Counted from the stretch's first letter, positions 8,939-17,795 are shown. The stretch is DNA of 64,000 nucleotides from Ruminococcaceae bacterium Marseille-P2935 (GCA_900104565.1 LT629951.1:124001-188000), one strand, 5' to 3'. The notes: a model not told the origin generated them from the sequence alone. A program made the numbers and translations.

Positions 8939-9013
8939 TTCCCATGATGCCAGGCTGGTGTTTTGAAAAACCTATGTGGACCTGCATGAGGCTGTGGATT
9001 TTTGATCATTATA

Positions 9014-9044
9014 ACAACTTGTACCATATAGTTGGACAAGTTGT
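9014..9044. promoter_or_regulatory. Candidate operator 2 in the divergent region
   Basis: Perfect 9-bp inverted repeat ACAACTTGT, 13 bases, ACAAGTTGT. It lies upstream of the plus-strand promoter motif at 9083 and is the strongest palindrome between the kinase and regulator genes. Confidence 0.45.
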
Positions 9045-9082
9045 TGATTTTGAATTGAAATATGGGAAATAGTTTTCTGTAT

Positions 9083-9118
9083 TGTCAATGGAAAGAAGAA
9101 GGAGCAGGCTGATATAAT
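9083..9118 (+). promoter_or_regulatory. Promoter of the GntR/SIS genes with TGTCAATGGAAAGA motif
   Basis: TGTCAATGGAAAGA starts at 9083 and TATAAT is at 9113-9118, with the same 30-base offset as the minus-strand copy. A leader of about 170 bases follows before the GntR start. Confidence 0.55.
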
Positions 9119-9297
9119 GAAACTACAGGGTTCTGACCTGCCCCAACCCTTACATTATGCTGGGCTTTTCCTATATTAAATAATAAAAGTCCCGGAACAC
9201 AGCAAGCATACCAACCTTTCCCTTACCGGTGCCCTTTGCGTTTTTTTGCAGAAAGGTCCGGTTTTTAGAAAAAACCTAGGGAATCAGGAGATGACAC

Positions 9298-10014
9298 ATG
9301 CAAAGAAATTATAAATATAACCAAATTATTCAGCTGCTGACCAGGAGAATTATAGACCAGGAATACCCCCCGGGAACAAACATGCCCAGCGAACATGAGC
9401 TGATGGCGGAGCATGGCATTAGCCGCAATACCGCCAGGCATGTTTTAAATGGCCTGCAGGAGATGGGAATGATTCGTCGCCAGCGGGGCAAACGCGGCAT
9501 TGTAACCAACAGTAAAATTATTGACAATGTGGCAAAAAGCAGCCGTGTCAGTGAAATACTGGCGGAAAATAAACGTTTTTCTTACAGCAAGGTAATCTCC
9601 ATTTCCTTGGTGGAGGCCCCTGCTCAGGCAGCCGAGTTCCTTGGACTTTGCCCAGGTGACCCGGTGGTGCGCATCTACCGCCAAAGGTTGGCGGACCATC
9701 TTCCGCTGGTGATTAATGACACCTATTTAAACCCCAGTCCGTTTGGGTTTTTATTAAACAGCAATTTGGAAAATCTTTCTCTCAACAATTATATTCAGCG
9801 TACCGTTGGAATCCAGGCTGGGGCTGCAAGGCGCGACCTTGAAATTATTACCTTAACCGAAACGGAGGCCGGCCTGCTGGGGCGTCAGCCCGGGGATCCG
9901 GCGTTTTTGCAAACCCAATATTTGTGGGACAGCCAGGGCGCGCCCTTTTATTTTAACTGGTCCATTTACCGGGCCGATATGGTTAAATTTTCGTTTTCTT
10001 CCACGGGCAGCTAA
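9298..10014 (+). CDS. GntR-family regulator with UTRA ligand domain
   Basis: Transcription factor of 238 residues. The N-terminal winged helix (about 5-72) has the GntR signature PSEHELMAEHGISRNTAR. A UTRA ligand-binding domain (about 90-235) contains VVRIYRQR and LVINDTYL. UTRA domains usually bind phosphorylated sugars or related small molecules, which relieve repression. It is divergent from the kinase gene and heads the SIS/YjbQ gene row, so it probably controls both directions through the palindromes in the shared intergenic region. AGGAG lies 7 bases before the ATG. FrlR, NagR and similar repressors have this architecture; the actual ligand is unknown. Confidence 0.92.
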   Translation: MQRNYKYNQIIQLLTRRIIDQEYPPGTNMPSEHELMAEHGISRNTARHVLNGLQEMGMIRRQRGKRGIVTNSKIIDNVAKSSRVSEILAENKRFSYSKVISISLVEAPAQAAEFLGLCPGDPVVRIYRQRLADHLPLVINDTYLNPSPFGFLLNSNLENLSLNNYIQRTVGIQAGAARRDLEIITLTETEAGLLGRQPGDPAFLQTQYLWDSQGAPFYFNWSIYRADMVKFSFSSTGS

Positions 10015-10293
10015 AGCTTAGGGGCTCTTTAAGGCGAAGGGCCATGGTTCCACTGGGGAGGAGCCAGCCGGGGCAGACAGCCTCTGGGGCTTATTCCGTG
10101 AAGGGGGTGCCCGCTGGGAACCGCCCGGAAGGAAATGAGGCCTTGTACCGGCAAAACCCTGCAGTACCGGAAGCCTTTTGGCAAAGTGTACCTTGCCCGG
10201 CAATAACGCAGCCGCAGCGTAAGACTTTTGCTGAAACAGTATACTAAAAATTACACCGGGGTTTTCCGGGATAAAATGAAAGGAGACTACATT
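10015..10293 (+). other. Spacer between GntR and the first SIS gene
   Basis: No gene fits here. A TATACT at 10240-10245 could be a -10 box but lacks a good -35. The spacer may therefore hold a second promoter or only a leader. Confidence 0.3.
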
Positions 10294-11469
10294 ATGCATG
10301 AAACGATTCAATTGATGTTGGAAGAAATTGCGTCCCAGGGAAATTTATTTGACGCCAGCCGGGAGGATTTGATGATTCAGTGCCGCAGCCTGATCAAAGA
10401 GATTGGAGCAGACCGGATCAAAAAAGTTTATATCGCTGGCTGCGGAGATTCTTTTTATGCGGGAATTAACTGCCGGGACCTATTTTTGAAATACGCCGGC
10501 CTTCATACCGAGGCATGGCAGGCGCTGGAGTTTTCCCGGTATGTATGTAACTATGAGGTTGATGAAAGCTCGCTGGTCATCTGCATCTCCAACAGCGGCA
10601 AAGTTTCCCGTACGGTAGAATGTGCGATCCGTGCCCAGGAAAAAGGTGCCGTTGTTATAGGCTACACCAGTAATAAAGAAAGCCCGCTGGCCAAGGCCTG
10701 CTCTTACCAGGTGTTTACCACTGTTCCCCAGTATCAGAACATCCATATTCCAGGTACCTTCTCCTACGGGGCGTCTATGATGGGGCTGGTGTGCATGGCC
10801 ATTGCCCTGGGTGAAGCCAGAGGGGCGTTAAGCGGCAGCCAGGTAACAGAGCTGTGCGACTATATACATAAGCTGGGCAAGTGCGTCAAGCCAACGGTAG
10901 AGGCCTGTTCCCCAATGATTGAGCGCTATACCGACATTTACCTGGGAGAAGATTCCCCGCTGCGGGTGAAGCTGTTCCATTTTGTGGGCAGCGGCCCCAA
11001 CTGGGGCAATGCCCAGTATGCTTCCGAAAAGATGCTGGAATCCGCCCGGTTTGATGCGGTGTGCCAAGGCACCGAAGAGTGGGCCCATACCCAGTACTTT
11101 ACCACCCGGGTGGGCACCCATACGGTCATTTTGGCGCCAAGGGGAGAATCCCGTGAGCGGGCAATTGAAATTATGCAGGCGGTAACCGTTATGGACGGAA
11201 AGAAGATTGTAATTGGCGAAGACTCCGACCAGGAGCTGCGCCGTTCGGCAGATATTTACTTCCCTATCTGCGGCATGGAAAATATCCGCGAAGAATTTTC
11301 CCCGCTGCTTTACCCCCTTCCAATTGCGCTGTTGTCCATGCATTTGGGCAGGGTGCTGGGTGCACAGGCCTTTGGGTTTGACAAACCCTGGATATTGCAG
11401 GAAAACCTGCGCCAAATTTGGGAATCCAAAGTGGTTTCCCTTCAGGAGTCGAAGCAAGAGGATCGATGA
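10294..11469 (+). CDS. SIS-domain phosphosugar enzyme 1 (FrlB/GlmS-isomerase-like)
   Basis: Cytoplasmic protein of 391 residues with two SIS domains. The sugar-phosphate loop YIAGCGDSFYAG (near residue 50) and SNSGKVSRT (near 105) are intact. E249 and H265 are spaced 16 apart, as are the catalytic Glu/His pair of the GlmS isomerase domain and of FraB-type deglycases. This copy therefore looks catalytically complete. It lacks the glutaminase domain of GlmS. The ATG at 10294 has AAAGGAG eight bases upstream; a longer frame from 10228 is not supported. It is the first of three SIS paralogs alternating with YjbQ genes. Deglycase, isomerase or aminosugar deaminase are all possible. Confidence 0.87.
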   Translation: MHETIQLMLEEIASQGNLFDASREDLMIQCRSLIKEIGADRIKKVYIAGCGDSFYAGINCRDLFLKYAGLHTEAWQALEFSRYVCNYEVDESSLVICISNSGKVSRTVECAIRAQEKGAVVIGYTSNKESPLAKACSYQVFTTVPQYQNIHIPGTFSYGASMMGLVCMAIALGEARGALSGSQVTELCDYIHKLGKCVKPTVEACSPMIERYTDIYLGEDSPLRVKLFHFVGSGPNWGNAQYASEKMLESARFDAVCQGTEEWAHTQYFTTRVGTHTVILAPRGESRERAIEIMQAVTVMDGKKIVIGEDSDQELRRSADIYFPICGMENIREEFSPLLYPLPIALLSMHLGRVLGAQAFGFDKPWILQENLRQIWESKVVSLQESKQEDR

Positions 11470-11909
11470 AATCCGCCCGGCTGTTTTTCGGCCATATGAC
11501 GAAGAAAGCACGTACCCCCAACGCTGGCAGAAAGCTGAAGGTTTTTAGTTAAATACCTGTTTTTTTACAGCATGTTCCGCTATGCAGGAATGCCCGTGGT
11601 TTTGAAGGCCGGTTCACAATAGGAATTCCGTCTAAATTTTTATTCTGCCCGCAGGTGGCCGCACCTTTATTCCTGGCCTAATGGGCAGCCCATTTTATTT
11701 AGGCCGGTTTATTTTGTGTGTCGGCCCTGCAGGGCCGTGCATTTACGGCAATAGCTGGGGACGGCCTTAGCAGCCAATGGTTAACAGCGGCTTACGGTTT
11801 GTTTTTAAATAAAATGAAAAACCGCTCCGAGGGTGTTTGCTGCTTTGGCATGCCACAGGAGCGGTTTGTTCCGAAAACAGAAATACCAACTCATCCAGGA
11901 GGACAAGCA
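11470..11909 (+). other. Long leader of the second SIS gene, with hairpins
   Basis: No gene. It contains the 16-base palindrome CGGCCCTGCAGGGCCG (11722-11737) and a 10-bp stem AAACCGCTCC/GGAGCGGTTT with a 29-base loop (11819-11867). The second hairpin ends 30 bases before the ribosome site. It has no T-run, so it is more likely an mRNA stability or control element than a terminator. Confidence 0.4.
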
Positions 11910-13037
11910 ATGAACAAAACAGAGTATGATCACCCCGTTTTACGGCAGTGCCGCCTTACGCCAGGAATTGTAAAGACGGTGCTGGATGTTATGGATTATG
12001 ACAAGCTGGTAGATGTTTTACCAATCAAAGAGCTGTTTGACGCCCAGCAGATTGTGCTGTTGGCCAGCGGCCCGGAACTGCCGGCAGGCATAGCGGCCAA
12101 GGCTATTTTTGAAAGTGTGGTAAAAATGGACGTACGCGTGGCTACCACTTTGGAATTTTCCCGGTTTATAAACAGTAAGGAGCTGGGCTTTGCGCCGAAT
12201 ACCCCGCTGGTGGTAGCCCTTTCCATAACAGGGGACGAGGCCAGAATGACCGAGAGTATTCTGCGCGCTAACCGCTATGGTGCCAATACCCTGCTCATTA
12301 CCAACAGCCCCGACTCCCCTGCTGCAAGTAATGCAAAACATGTGCTGACGCTGCAGCTGCCAGAAGGAGATTGCAGCCAGGGGGCCTGTGCCCTCACGGC
12401 GCTTATGACAGCCCTTACAGCAATGATGCTAAGATTTGCCCGTGCCAGGAATAAGGCTACCATGCAGCAGATGACCGCGATGGAACAGGGCCTGAGGCAG
12501 TATGCCGATGATTGGCAGGCACTGCTGCCCCAAATGGAAGAACAGGCCGTCCAGCTGGCACAGTCCTGGAAAGGCCTGCGCGCCTATGATTTGATTGGAG
12601 ATTATGCCGATTTTGCAACAGCCCTGGCAGGCAGGGATCGTATCGCAGAATGCACCGGTGCCCATGCCGTCTGCAGCGACAGCGAAGACTGGTGCCATGT
12701 GAACTATTACCTCAGCCAGCCGGAACAGATTGGGCGGGCGGCGGTGGCAAATTCCGATACCCCTTCCTATGGCCGCGTAAAGGAAACGCTGCAGGCAGTA
12801 ACAGACCTGCAAAGCCCCTGTGTGGTAATCAGTGACCGGGATGGCCATGAGTTCCCGAAGGGTTGCCAGGTATTTACAGCCCCGAAACCTTCCCACTTCT
12901 GGATGGCGCCGCTGCTGCAGCACCTTCCGCTGGGCCTGATGGCGGGCTATATGGCTGCTTTGACCCATGAAACACCGCTCAACCCAAAAGAGATGGGATT
13001 TCACCCGGTAAAAGACAGCCAAATCCAGATTATTTAA
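11910..13037 (+). CDS. SIS-domain protein 2 with degenerate phosphosugar loop
   Basis: 375 residues, paralogous to its neighbours along its length. The Glu/His pair is kept (E247 and H263, 16 apart, in SEDWCH). The phosphosugar loop that reads GCGDS in copy 1 reads ASGPE here, and SNSGK is replaced by SITGD, so direct phosphosugar binding is doubtful. The ATG at 11910 has AGGAGG seven bases upstream; the longer upstream frame is leader. Twelve bases separate it from the next gene. It may be a partner subunit of copy 1 or 3, or bind a different ligand. Confidence 0.85.
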   Translation: MNKTEYDHPVLRQCRLTPGIVKTVLDVMDYDKLVDVLPIKELFDAQQIVLLASGPELPAGIAAKAIFESVVKMDVRVATTLEFSRFINSKELGFAPNTPLVVALSITGDEARMTESILRANRYGANTLLITNSPDSPAASNAKHVLTLQLPEGDCSQGACALTALMTALTAMMLRFARARNKATMQQMTAMEQGLRQYADDWQALLPQMEEQAVQLAQSWKGLRAYDLIGDYADFATALAGRDRIAECTGAHAVCSDSEDWCHVNYYLSQPEQIGRAAVANSDTPSYGRVKETLQAVTDLQSPCVVISDRDGHEFPKGCQVFTAPKPSHFWMAPLLQHLPLGLMAGYMAALTHETPLNPKEMGFHPVKDSQIQII

Positions 13038-13049
13038 GGGGGAATCGGT

Positions 13050-13454
13050 ATGATTGAAATGCAGGAAATCACCACCAAACAAAATGGTGTTCATAACATA
13101 ACCGCCCAGGTGAAAGAAATTGTTGCCCGAAGCGGGGTGAAAGACGGAATTGTTACCGTGCAGGTGCCCCACTCCACGGCAGGCGTTGTGGCAACCTCCT
13201 TCTATGACCCAAAGGTCATGGAGGATTTGATGGTCGAGGTAAAACGTCTTGTGCCTTCCCGAATTAATTTTCGGCATGAGGAAGCGCCGGACGATGCGGC
13301 AGGCCATATTAAATGCGCGCTGTTTGGTTCGTCAGTTACCTCCATTTTGAAAGACGGCGCTTTTGTGGCCGAGGACGCTTTGGGCTGGTTCCTATTGGAA
13401 TATGACGGGCCCCGAAACCGCCGGTTCTATGTATCGGTAATTGCAGACAGATAA
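13050..13454 (+). CDS. YjbQ-family protein 1 (UPF0047)
   Basis: 134 residues, a full-length YjbQ fold. Family motifs are present: PHSTAGV with H41, H76, AGHIK with H86, GSSVT, and the C-terminal LEYDGPRNRR. The conserved histidines form the presumed metal or active site. Some family members show weak thiamine-phosphate synthase activity, but the physiological reaction is not settled. Placement between SIS genes with 12-base gaps points to phosphosugar chemistry rather than thiamine synthesis. A second copy (14679-15095) sits after the third SIS gene. Confidence 0.88.
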   Translation: MIEMQEITTKQNGVHNITAQVKEIVARSGVKDGIVTVQVPHSTAGVVATSFYDPKVMEDLMVEVKRLVPSRINFRHEEAPDDAAGHIKCALFGSSVTSILKDGAFVAEDALGWFLLEYDGPRNRRFYVSVIADR

Positions 13455-13466
13455 GGAGGTTGTACT

Positions 13467-14666
13467 GTGTTAAATAAAGATTATCATCAAACATTCCTAA
13501 AACAGATTCGCTTAGCCCCTCAGTCAGTCTCCTGTATCGGCACTTTGGTGAGTCCCGGAGAACTGGAAAAGTCTGTTCCGGCAGAACAGCTAAAGGCGAC
13601 CAACCGGGTAATTCTCACCGGCTGCGGGGATGACTACTGTGCCGCACTGGCCGCAAAACCGCTGTATGAACAAATAGAAACCCCGTCGGGGATTCGCCCC
13701 GCAAACCGTACCGAGGCGGAACGCGGTATTGTGTTCAGCCGGTATTACGACACCTACCGCAAATTTTGGCTGGACGATCAAAACGCCGGCCCTAACCGCG
13801 TAAACCCATTGATCTGCTGCGTTTCTGTTTCAGGTTCCTCCAGCCGGGCGGTTGAGGTAATGAGGCGGGCGGGTAAATACCAAAGCGTACCGGTTGCATT
13901 TACCGGGGACTTACAAAATGATGTTGCAAAGTCTGCCCCCTATGCAGTTAACCTGAACGTTACTGCGCAGGACCAGATGCCCAGCGTATCCACTTATGTT
14001 GCGGCGCTCAGTGCACTTTGCCGTTTTGGGCTGCATTACTGTACAATAAAAGGGCAGTTAACCCCCAGCGCTGCCAGCCAGCAGTGGGACGCAGCGCTTC
14101 ATTATGCCGGATCTTTTACCAAAGAAGTAATGGACAGAATAGAAGAACAATCGCGTCAAATGGCACGGCATTGGGTAAATAGCGGCATGAAGCAAATGGA
14201 ACTGGTGGCAGATGGCCCGGACCATGCCACCGCGCTTTTGGGTTCTATTAAAATGGTGGAAAGCTTTGGTGGGCTGACCGATGTGACCGACAGCGAAGAA
14301 TGGTGCCGCCGAAACTATTTTGGCCGGTTTCCCCAGCAAACGGCAACCTTTGTCATTGCCAACCTCACATCCCCGTCCTTTGCCCGCACCTGCGAAATGA
14401 TACGCAGCGCTGTGGCAACGGGGCGTATGGTAGCGGTAATCACCGATGCACCGGAAGTTTATTTTCCCCGTCAGGCCCTGGTAATTCGTATGCCGGCTGC
14501 AAAATACCGGTGGTGCAGTCCGCTTTTGCAACACCTGCCTATGGACTTTGCGGCCGCATGGATTGCATCGCTGCAGAACATGCCTGCATACCGTACAGAC
14601 AACCCCCGGTATGGGAAGGATAAAAATGATATTCGCTTGCGCATGAGCCAAATTGTTACCCTTTGA
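13467..14666 (+). CDS. SIS-domain protein 3 lacking the catalytic histidine
   Basis: 399 residues with a GTG start, preceded by AAGGAGG seven bases upstream. The loop GCGDDYCAA resembles copy 1, and SVSGSSSRAV is a credible second loop. E265 is kept, but the position 16 residues later, His in copies 1 and 2, is R281 (EEWCRRNYF). It also has an insertion of about 17 residues after the first loop (PANRTEAERG region). It is therefore unlikely to catalyse the same reaction alone. It lies 12 bases from the genes on both sides, in one operon. Confidence 0.86.
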   Translation: MLNKDYHQTFLKQIRLAPQSVSCIGTLVSPGELEKSVPAEQLKATNRVILTGCGDDYCAALAAKPLYEQIETPSGIRPANRTEAERGIVFSRYYDTYRKFWLDDQNAGPNRVNPLICCVSVSGSSSRAVEVMRRAGKYQSVPVAFTGDLQNDVAKSAPYAVNLNVTAQDQMPSVSTYVAALSALCRFGLHYCTIKGQLTPSAASQQWDAALHYAGSFTKEVMDRIEEQSRQMARHWVNSGMKQMELVADGPDHATALLGSIKMVESFGGLTDVTDSEEWCRRNYFGRFPQQTATFVIANLTSPSFARTCEMIRSAVATGRMVAVITDAPEVYFPRQALVIRMPAAKYRWCSPLLQHLPMDFAAAWIASLQNMPAYRTDNPRYGKDKNDIRLRMSQIVTL

Positions 14667-14678
14667 GGAGGAAAAAGA

Positions 14679-15095
14679 ATGGCAACCTATATGGATAAAA
14701 TAGACATTTTAACAGAGTATGAAGGGTTTTACAATATTACCCCTATGGTACAACAGGTGATTGCACAGTCTGGAATCCGGGATGGATTCGTCATTCTGCA
14801 CTGCCTTCATTCCACTGCAGGGCTGCTGCTGTATACAGGTTGGGACCCATATGCCAGGCTGGATATGATGGAAGAAATGGACCGGCTGGTACCCACCCGC
14901 AATGATTTTCACCATGTGTACGACACCCCGACTGATGCCTCCGGGCATATCAAAAGCGGCTTGGTGGGGTGCAACCTTACCTTGATTGTAAAGGATGGCA
15001 AGGCGTTTGTAAGCTCGACCCAGGGGATTTGCCTGGCGGAATTTGACGGCCCCCGCCAGCGCCAGGTACATATGAAGGTCGTTTCGGACAATTAA
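14679..15095 (+). CDS. YjbQ-family protein 2 (UPF0047)
   Basis: 138 residues, paralog of the YjbQ protein at 13050. It keeps LHSTAGL with H44, H78/H79, SGHIK with H90 and AEFDGPRQRQ at the C-terminus, so all family histidines are present. It starts with ATG after GAGGAGG. It is the last gene of the operon, followed at once by a strong terminator. Two diverged YjbQ copies in one operon suggest a heteromer or two successive substrates; that is inference. Confidence 0.88.
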   Translation: MATYMDKIDILTEYEGFYNITPMVQQVIAQSGIRDGFVILHCLHSTAGLLLYTGWDPYARLDMMEEMDRLVPTRNDFHHVYDTPTDASGHIKSGLVGCNLTLIVKDGKAFVSSTQGICLAEFDGPRQRQVHMKVVSDN

Positions 15096-15107
15096 AAAGA
15101 TTCAAAG

Positions 15108-15138
15108 ACGGGCCATTGGTTTTCCAATGGCCCGTTTG
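15108..15138 (+). terminator. Terminator of the SIS/YjbQ operon
   Basis: Perfect 12-bp stem (ACGGGCCATTGG and complement) with a TTTT loop, ending in TTTG. It lies 13 bases after the last stop codon. Confidence 0.88.
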
Positions 15139-15689
15139 CAGCAATGCAAGCCAGAAGCTCCATTCAAAGCTTTCCTTGGCCCAAACAGTGACAAACAAAT
15201 GCTTATAGACCCTTCATAGCGCAAAAAAACAGGCCAACAGTCCTTGGATGCAAATACCCCCTTGATAGGTCCTGAGACGCCAATTGTTATGCCTGTAAAA
15301 GAAGCAGCCGTGCCCATGAAGCTGGTGCCGTCAAAGACGGTTGCCCTCGTTGAGGGTATATCAGCTGCCTTTTGATGAAGCAACAACGGCTTATGATGCG
15401 CTAGGGCAAAACCTGTTCATATCTGCAATATCAGCTGCTTCTAACCCCACTGTGCACAAACTACAAGTGGGATCAATAGCAAGCATTTGTCAACAAACGG
15501 GATGAACGGTTTTCGTAGAGGCGGCAAATGCGGGAGATGTCATAACCGTGTTGGTGTTTTCAGTTGAAATATCCAAGGCGGCGACCAGAGCAAGGCTGGC
15601 GGTACAAGGTATTAGTATGTTAAAACGCAAAAGCCCGCAGGCCAGATGTTTTACATGGAATGCTGCTTATAACCATTTAATATTTCCTA
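15139..15689. other. Gene-free stretch
   Basis: No supported gene, RNA or repeat. A minus-strand frame at 15102-15386 has no ribosome site and no recognisable protein, so it may be a decayed fragment at most. Confidence 0.4.
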
Positions 15690-16841
15690 TTATTTTCTAA
15701 AAAAACCTGATATTAAACCTGCCACCTTATTACTATTTTCAAGCTCTACAGCTTTGAACATGCATAGCTCATGACAACACATACATTCTATGCAGGTGTC
15801 ATAATCAATTAGTTTCGTATCCTTGTCAATGGCTTGAACCGGGCAGCTTTCTACACACATATTGCATTTTTTACACTTACTAGGATTAATTCTAGGATGT
15901 GTATCAAAAAAATCAATCACTTTTACCAGGGCTTTACTATTGCGCTTTTTTGCTCCTCTGAAACATTTGGGAAGTTTAAAATTCCCTAACCTGGGGACTT
16001 GTTCATAATCACCTATAAGTATGGTGCTTTTCAACCGACCTTCTCCCAGTTTCCGTTTCTGGGCTGTTTCCAGTATCGGTACATCTTCAACATCCATCCC
16101 CACCATTTTTGCAGCCACAGCATCCAATGCCAATGGATCTTCACTGATGAGGATTTTATTAGCCTGATAAAGGCTGCCTGCTGTGGGTCCCTCTCCTTGC
16201 ATTGCCAGAATGCCATCCATAATGTGAAGATTTATTTTAGTTGCTTTGTGTATATCGCAGATGATTTGCCCAAAGTTGATTGGATCAGGAGCCATCTTAT
16301 GATACTTCGCCTTCCTGAGCCCCGGTATGCATCCGAATACATTTTTTACAGCTCCGGAAAAAATTTGTGCCGAATGTGTTTTCAGCTTCGGCAAATTTAT
16401 AACCACGTCCGCATCGAACATTGGTTTTGCGATATACATTGTTTCTTCACACTGGCTTTCCGGTCTGACAGCCACCACACCTTCACGATCAAAATTTTTA
16501 ATTAAAGCGCCTTCCTCCTCCGCTACCCTTTCGTATCCTGCAACCTTGAAACCCTGTGCGGTAGGTGCTATTCCGGCTATAGCTCCACCCGAGCTATCAC
16601 CAATCCAAACATTGCAGTTCCTACCCTTTAATATCCTTATCATTGCTCTAACAAATTCTGAGTGTGTTACTGCCGCCGAATCAGATGGCTTGGGCCCAAT
16701 CAGATTTACTTTAAGGAGTACATTATCTTGGGGCTGAACAAATTTATCCCATCCGCCGAGCATTTCTACTGAACCATTGATTTTCTCAATTAGGGTTTCC
16801 AGTTCATAATTTTTACATTCCCGTATAATTACCTTACTCAT
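15690..16841 (-). CDS. DUF362 protein with C-terminal 2[4Fe-4S] ferredoxin domain
   Basis: 383 residues. The DUF362 domain (about 35-295) has VLLKVNLIG, WIGDSSGG and NLPKLKTH. A ferredoxin domain (about 325-370) carries two cysteine clusters, CKKCNMC...CPVQ and CIECMCCHELC, that can hold two [4Fe-4S] clusters. Such proteins are common in anaerobes and are presumed cytoplasmic redox proteins of unsettled function. The ATG at 16841 follows AAGGAG seven bases upstream; a start 18 codons earlier is not supported. It points towards the SIS operon and converges with it. Confidence 0.9.
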   Translation of the reverse strand: MSKVIIRECKNYELETLIEKINGSVEMLGGWDKFVQPQDNVLLKVNLIGPKPSDSAAVTHSEFVRAMIRILKGRNCNVWIGDSSGGAIAGIAPTAQGFKVAGYERVAEEEGALIKNFDREGVVAVRPESQCEETMYIAKPMFDADVVINLPKLKTHSAQIFSGAVKNVFGCIPGLRKAKYHKMAPDPINFGQIICDIHKATKINLHIMDGILAMQGEGPTAGSLYQANKILISEDPLALDAVAAKMVGMDVEDVPILETAQKRKLGEGRLKSTILIGDYEQVPRLGNFKLPKCFRGAKKRNSKALVKVIDFFDTHPRINPSKCKKCNMCVESCPVQAIDKDTKLIDYDTCIECMCCHELCMFKAVELENSNKVAGLISGFFRK

Positions 16842-17542
16842 GCTATTCTCCTTAATGCAAATTTTTGAAATGCTTGTTTTATCTCCAATGTACAAGCTTT
16901 ATCCTATCGATGTTTGTATCATTTCACCACCGATTAGGGGAAAAGCAATAAGGGTATTACAGGGTGTAGCCAAATTAATAGGTTTTTAAATTGTATTAAT
17001 CTTTGCTCGATTATATTAAGGAAAGTCAGCCATTGATATAGGGGAACACCAAAAGGGTACCGTCCAGATAGGAATTTCAATCTTCTTCTGGGTATTGAGA
17101 GCGTGGAATAGATTGAATTTGTCCGGTTCGGACATGCCATAAACTTTTTGAAAGCAGAGACAGCCAAAAGGACTGGCTATGTCCCTTTTCATTACCCTTG
17201 CCCATCTAATCAGAGGCAAATTGGTTAGTGCCGGCGCTCTCTGTTGTGCGTCAGACATAGTCTGTTTTTCCCGTAGGCAGTTTGGAATTTTTACTATCAT
17301 ACCACATACTGGTTGGGTTTTCCAGGTAGGAATTAGGTTGTGTTGGCAGTTTTGGTATCGTGATCCAATTAATTTTTTGTAACTTAACCGCATATTTAAA
17401 TATGTATTTTTCCCCTTGATAAGGCCTTCGAATGTAGAAGCCGGAATTTTTAGAAAAAGAAGCAGCCGGTGAAAGAATAATATAATGGTACTGTGTTTCA
17501 CCGATACCATAAAAGAATGGAACATGTTAGAACATAAAAAAA

Positions 17543-17575
17543 GACCCGCTCTATATTGAGCGGGTCAATTTTTTT
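17543..17575. terminator. Bidirectional terminator near the element end
   Basis: Perfect 9-bp stem GACCCGCTC/GAGCGGGTC with a 6-nt loop, an A-run before it and AATTTTTTT after it, so it can act on both strands. Confidence 0.8.
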
Positions 17576-17760
17576 AAGCAATAAAGACCAAATTACATAT
17601 GCGACTCTTAACAAACCGCATAGGTAAGCCAAATAATTGGTTGAAAAACTATCTCTTGGAGAACTGGGGAGCACGACGGGCTGCTTTGAGTCCGTATTCA
17701 AATCCTCTGAATGGCGATTTCCCTTGATTTTTCAAGGTTTTTCAGGGTATTCCACTAAAA

Positions 17761-17793
17761 TTGCCCCACCCTTTAATCATAAAAATGGGGGCA
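17761..17793 (-). terminator. Terminator of the integrase genes
   Basis: Minus strand TGCCCC, a long AT loop, GGGGCA and ATTTTA. It lies immediately beyond the stop codon of the downstream integrase. Confidence 0.5.
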
Positions 17794-17795
17794 CT

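Larger units (their letters stand above)
16842..17795. other. Chromosome/ICE boundary region, gene-free
   Basis: It separates the chromosome-like DUF362 gene from the integrase genes, so one end of the integrated element should lie here. I see two hairpin terminators (listed separately) but no tRNA gene and no convincing protein. The attachment site cannot be fixed without the far end of the element. Confidence 0.5.

Noticed and set aside
13050-15095. YjbQ genes as part of thiamine synthesis
   Set aside because: No thi gene or TPP riboswitch is nearby; the context is SIS phosphosugar proteins, so this annotation label would mislead.
15102-15386. 94-residue minus-strand frame after the YjbQ operon
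   Set aside because: It overlaps the operon terminator, has no ribosome site and resembles nothing I know.
17016-17525. 169-residue minus-strand frame in the boundary region
   Set aside because: Irregular composition and no start signal; it is not a recognisable protein.
17640-17720. tRNA-like sequence (TTCAAATCC) as a possible attachment site
   Set aside because: The bases around the T-loop-like string do not pair into a T-stem, and no acceptor or anticodon stem can be drawn.
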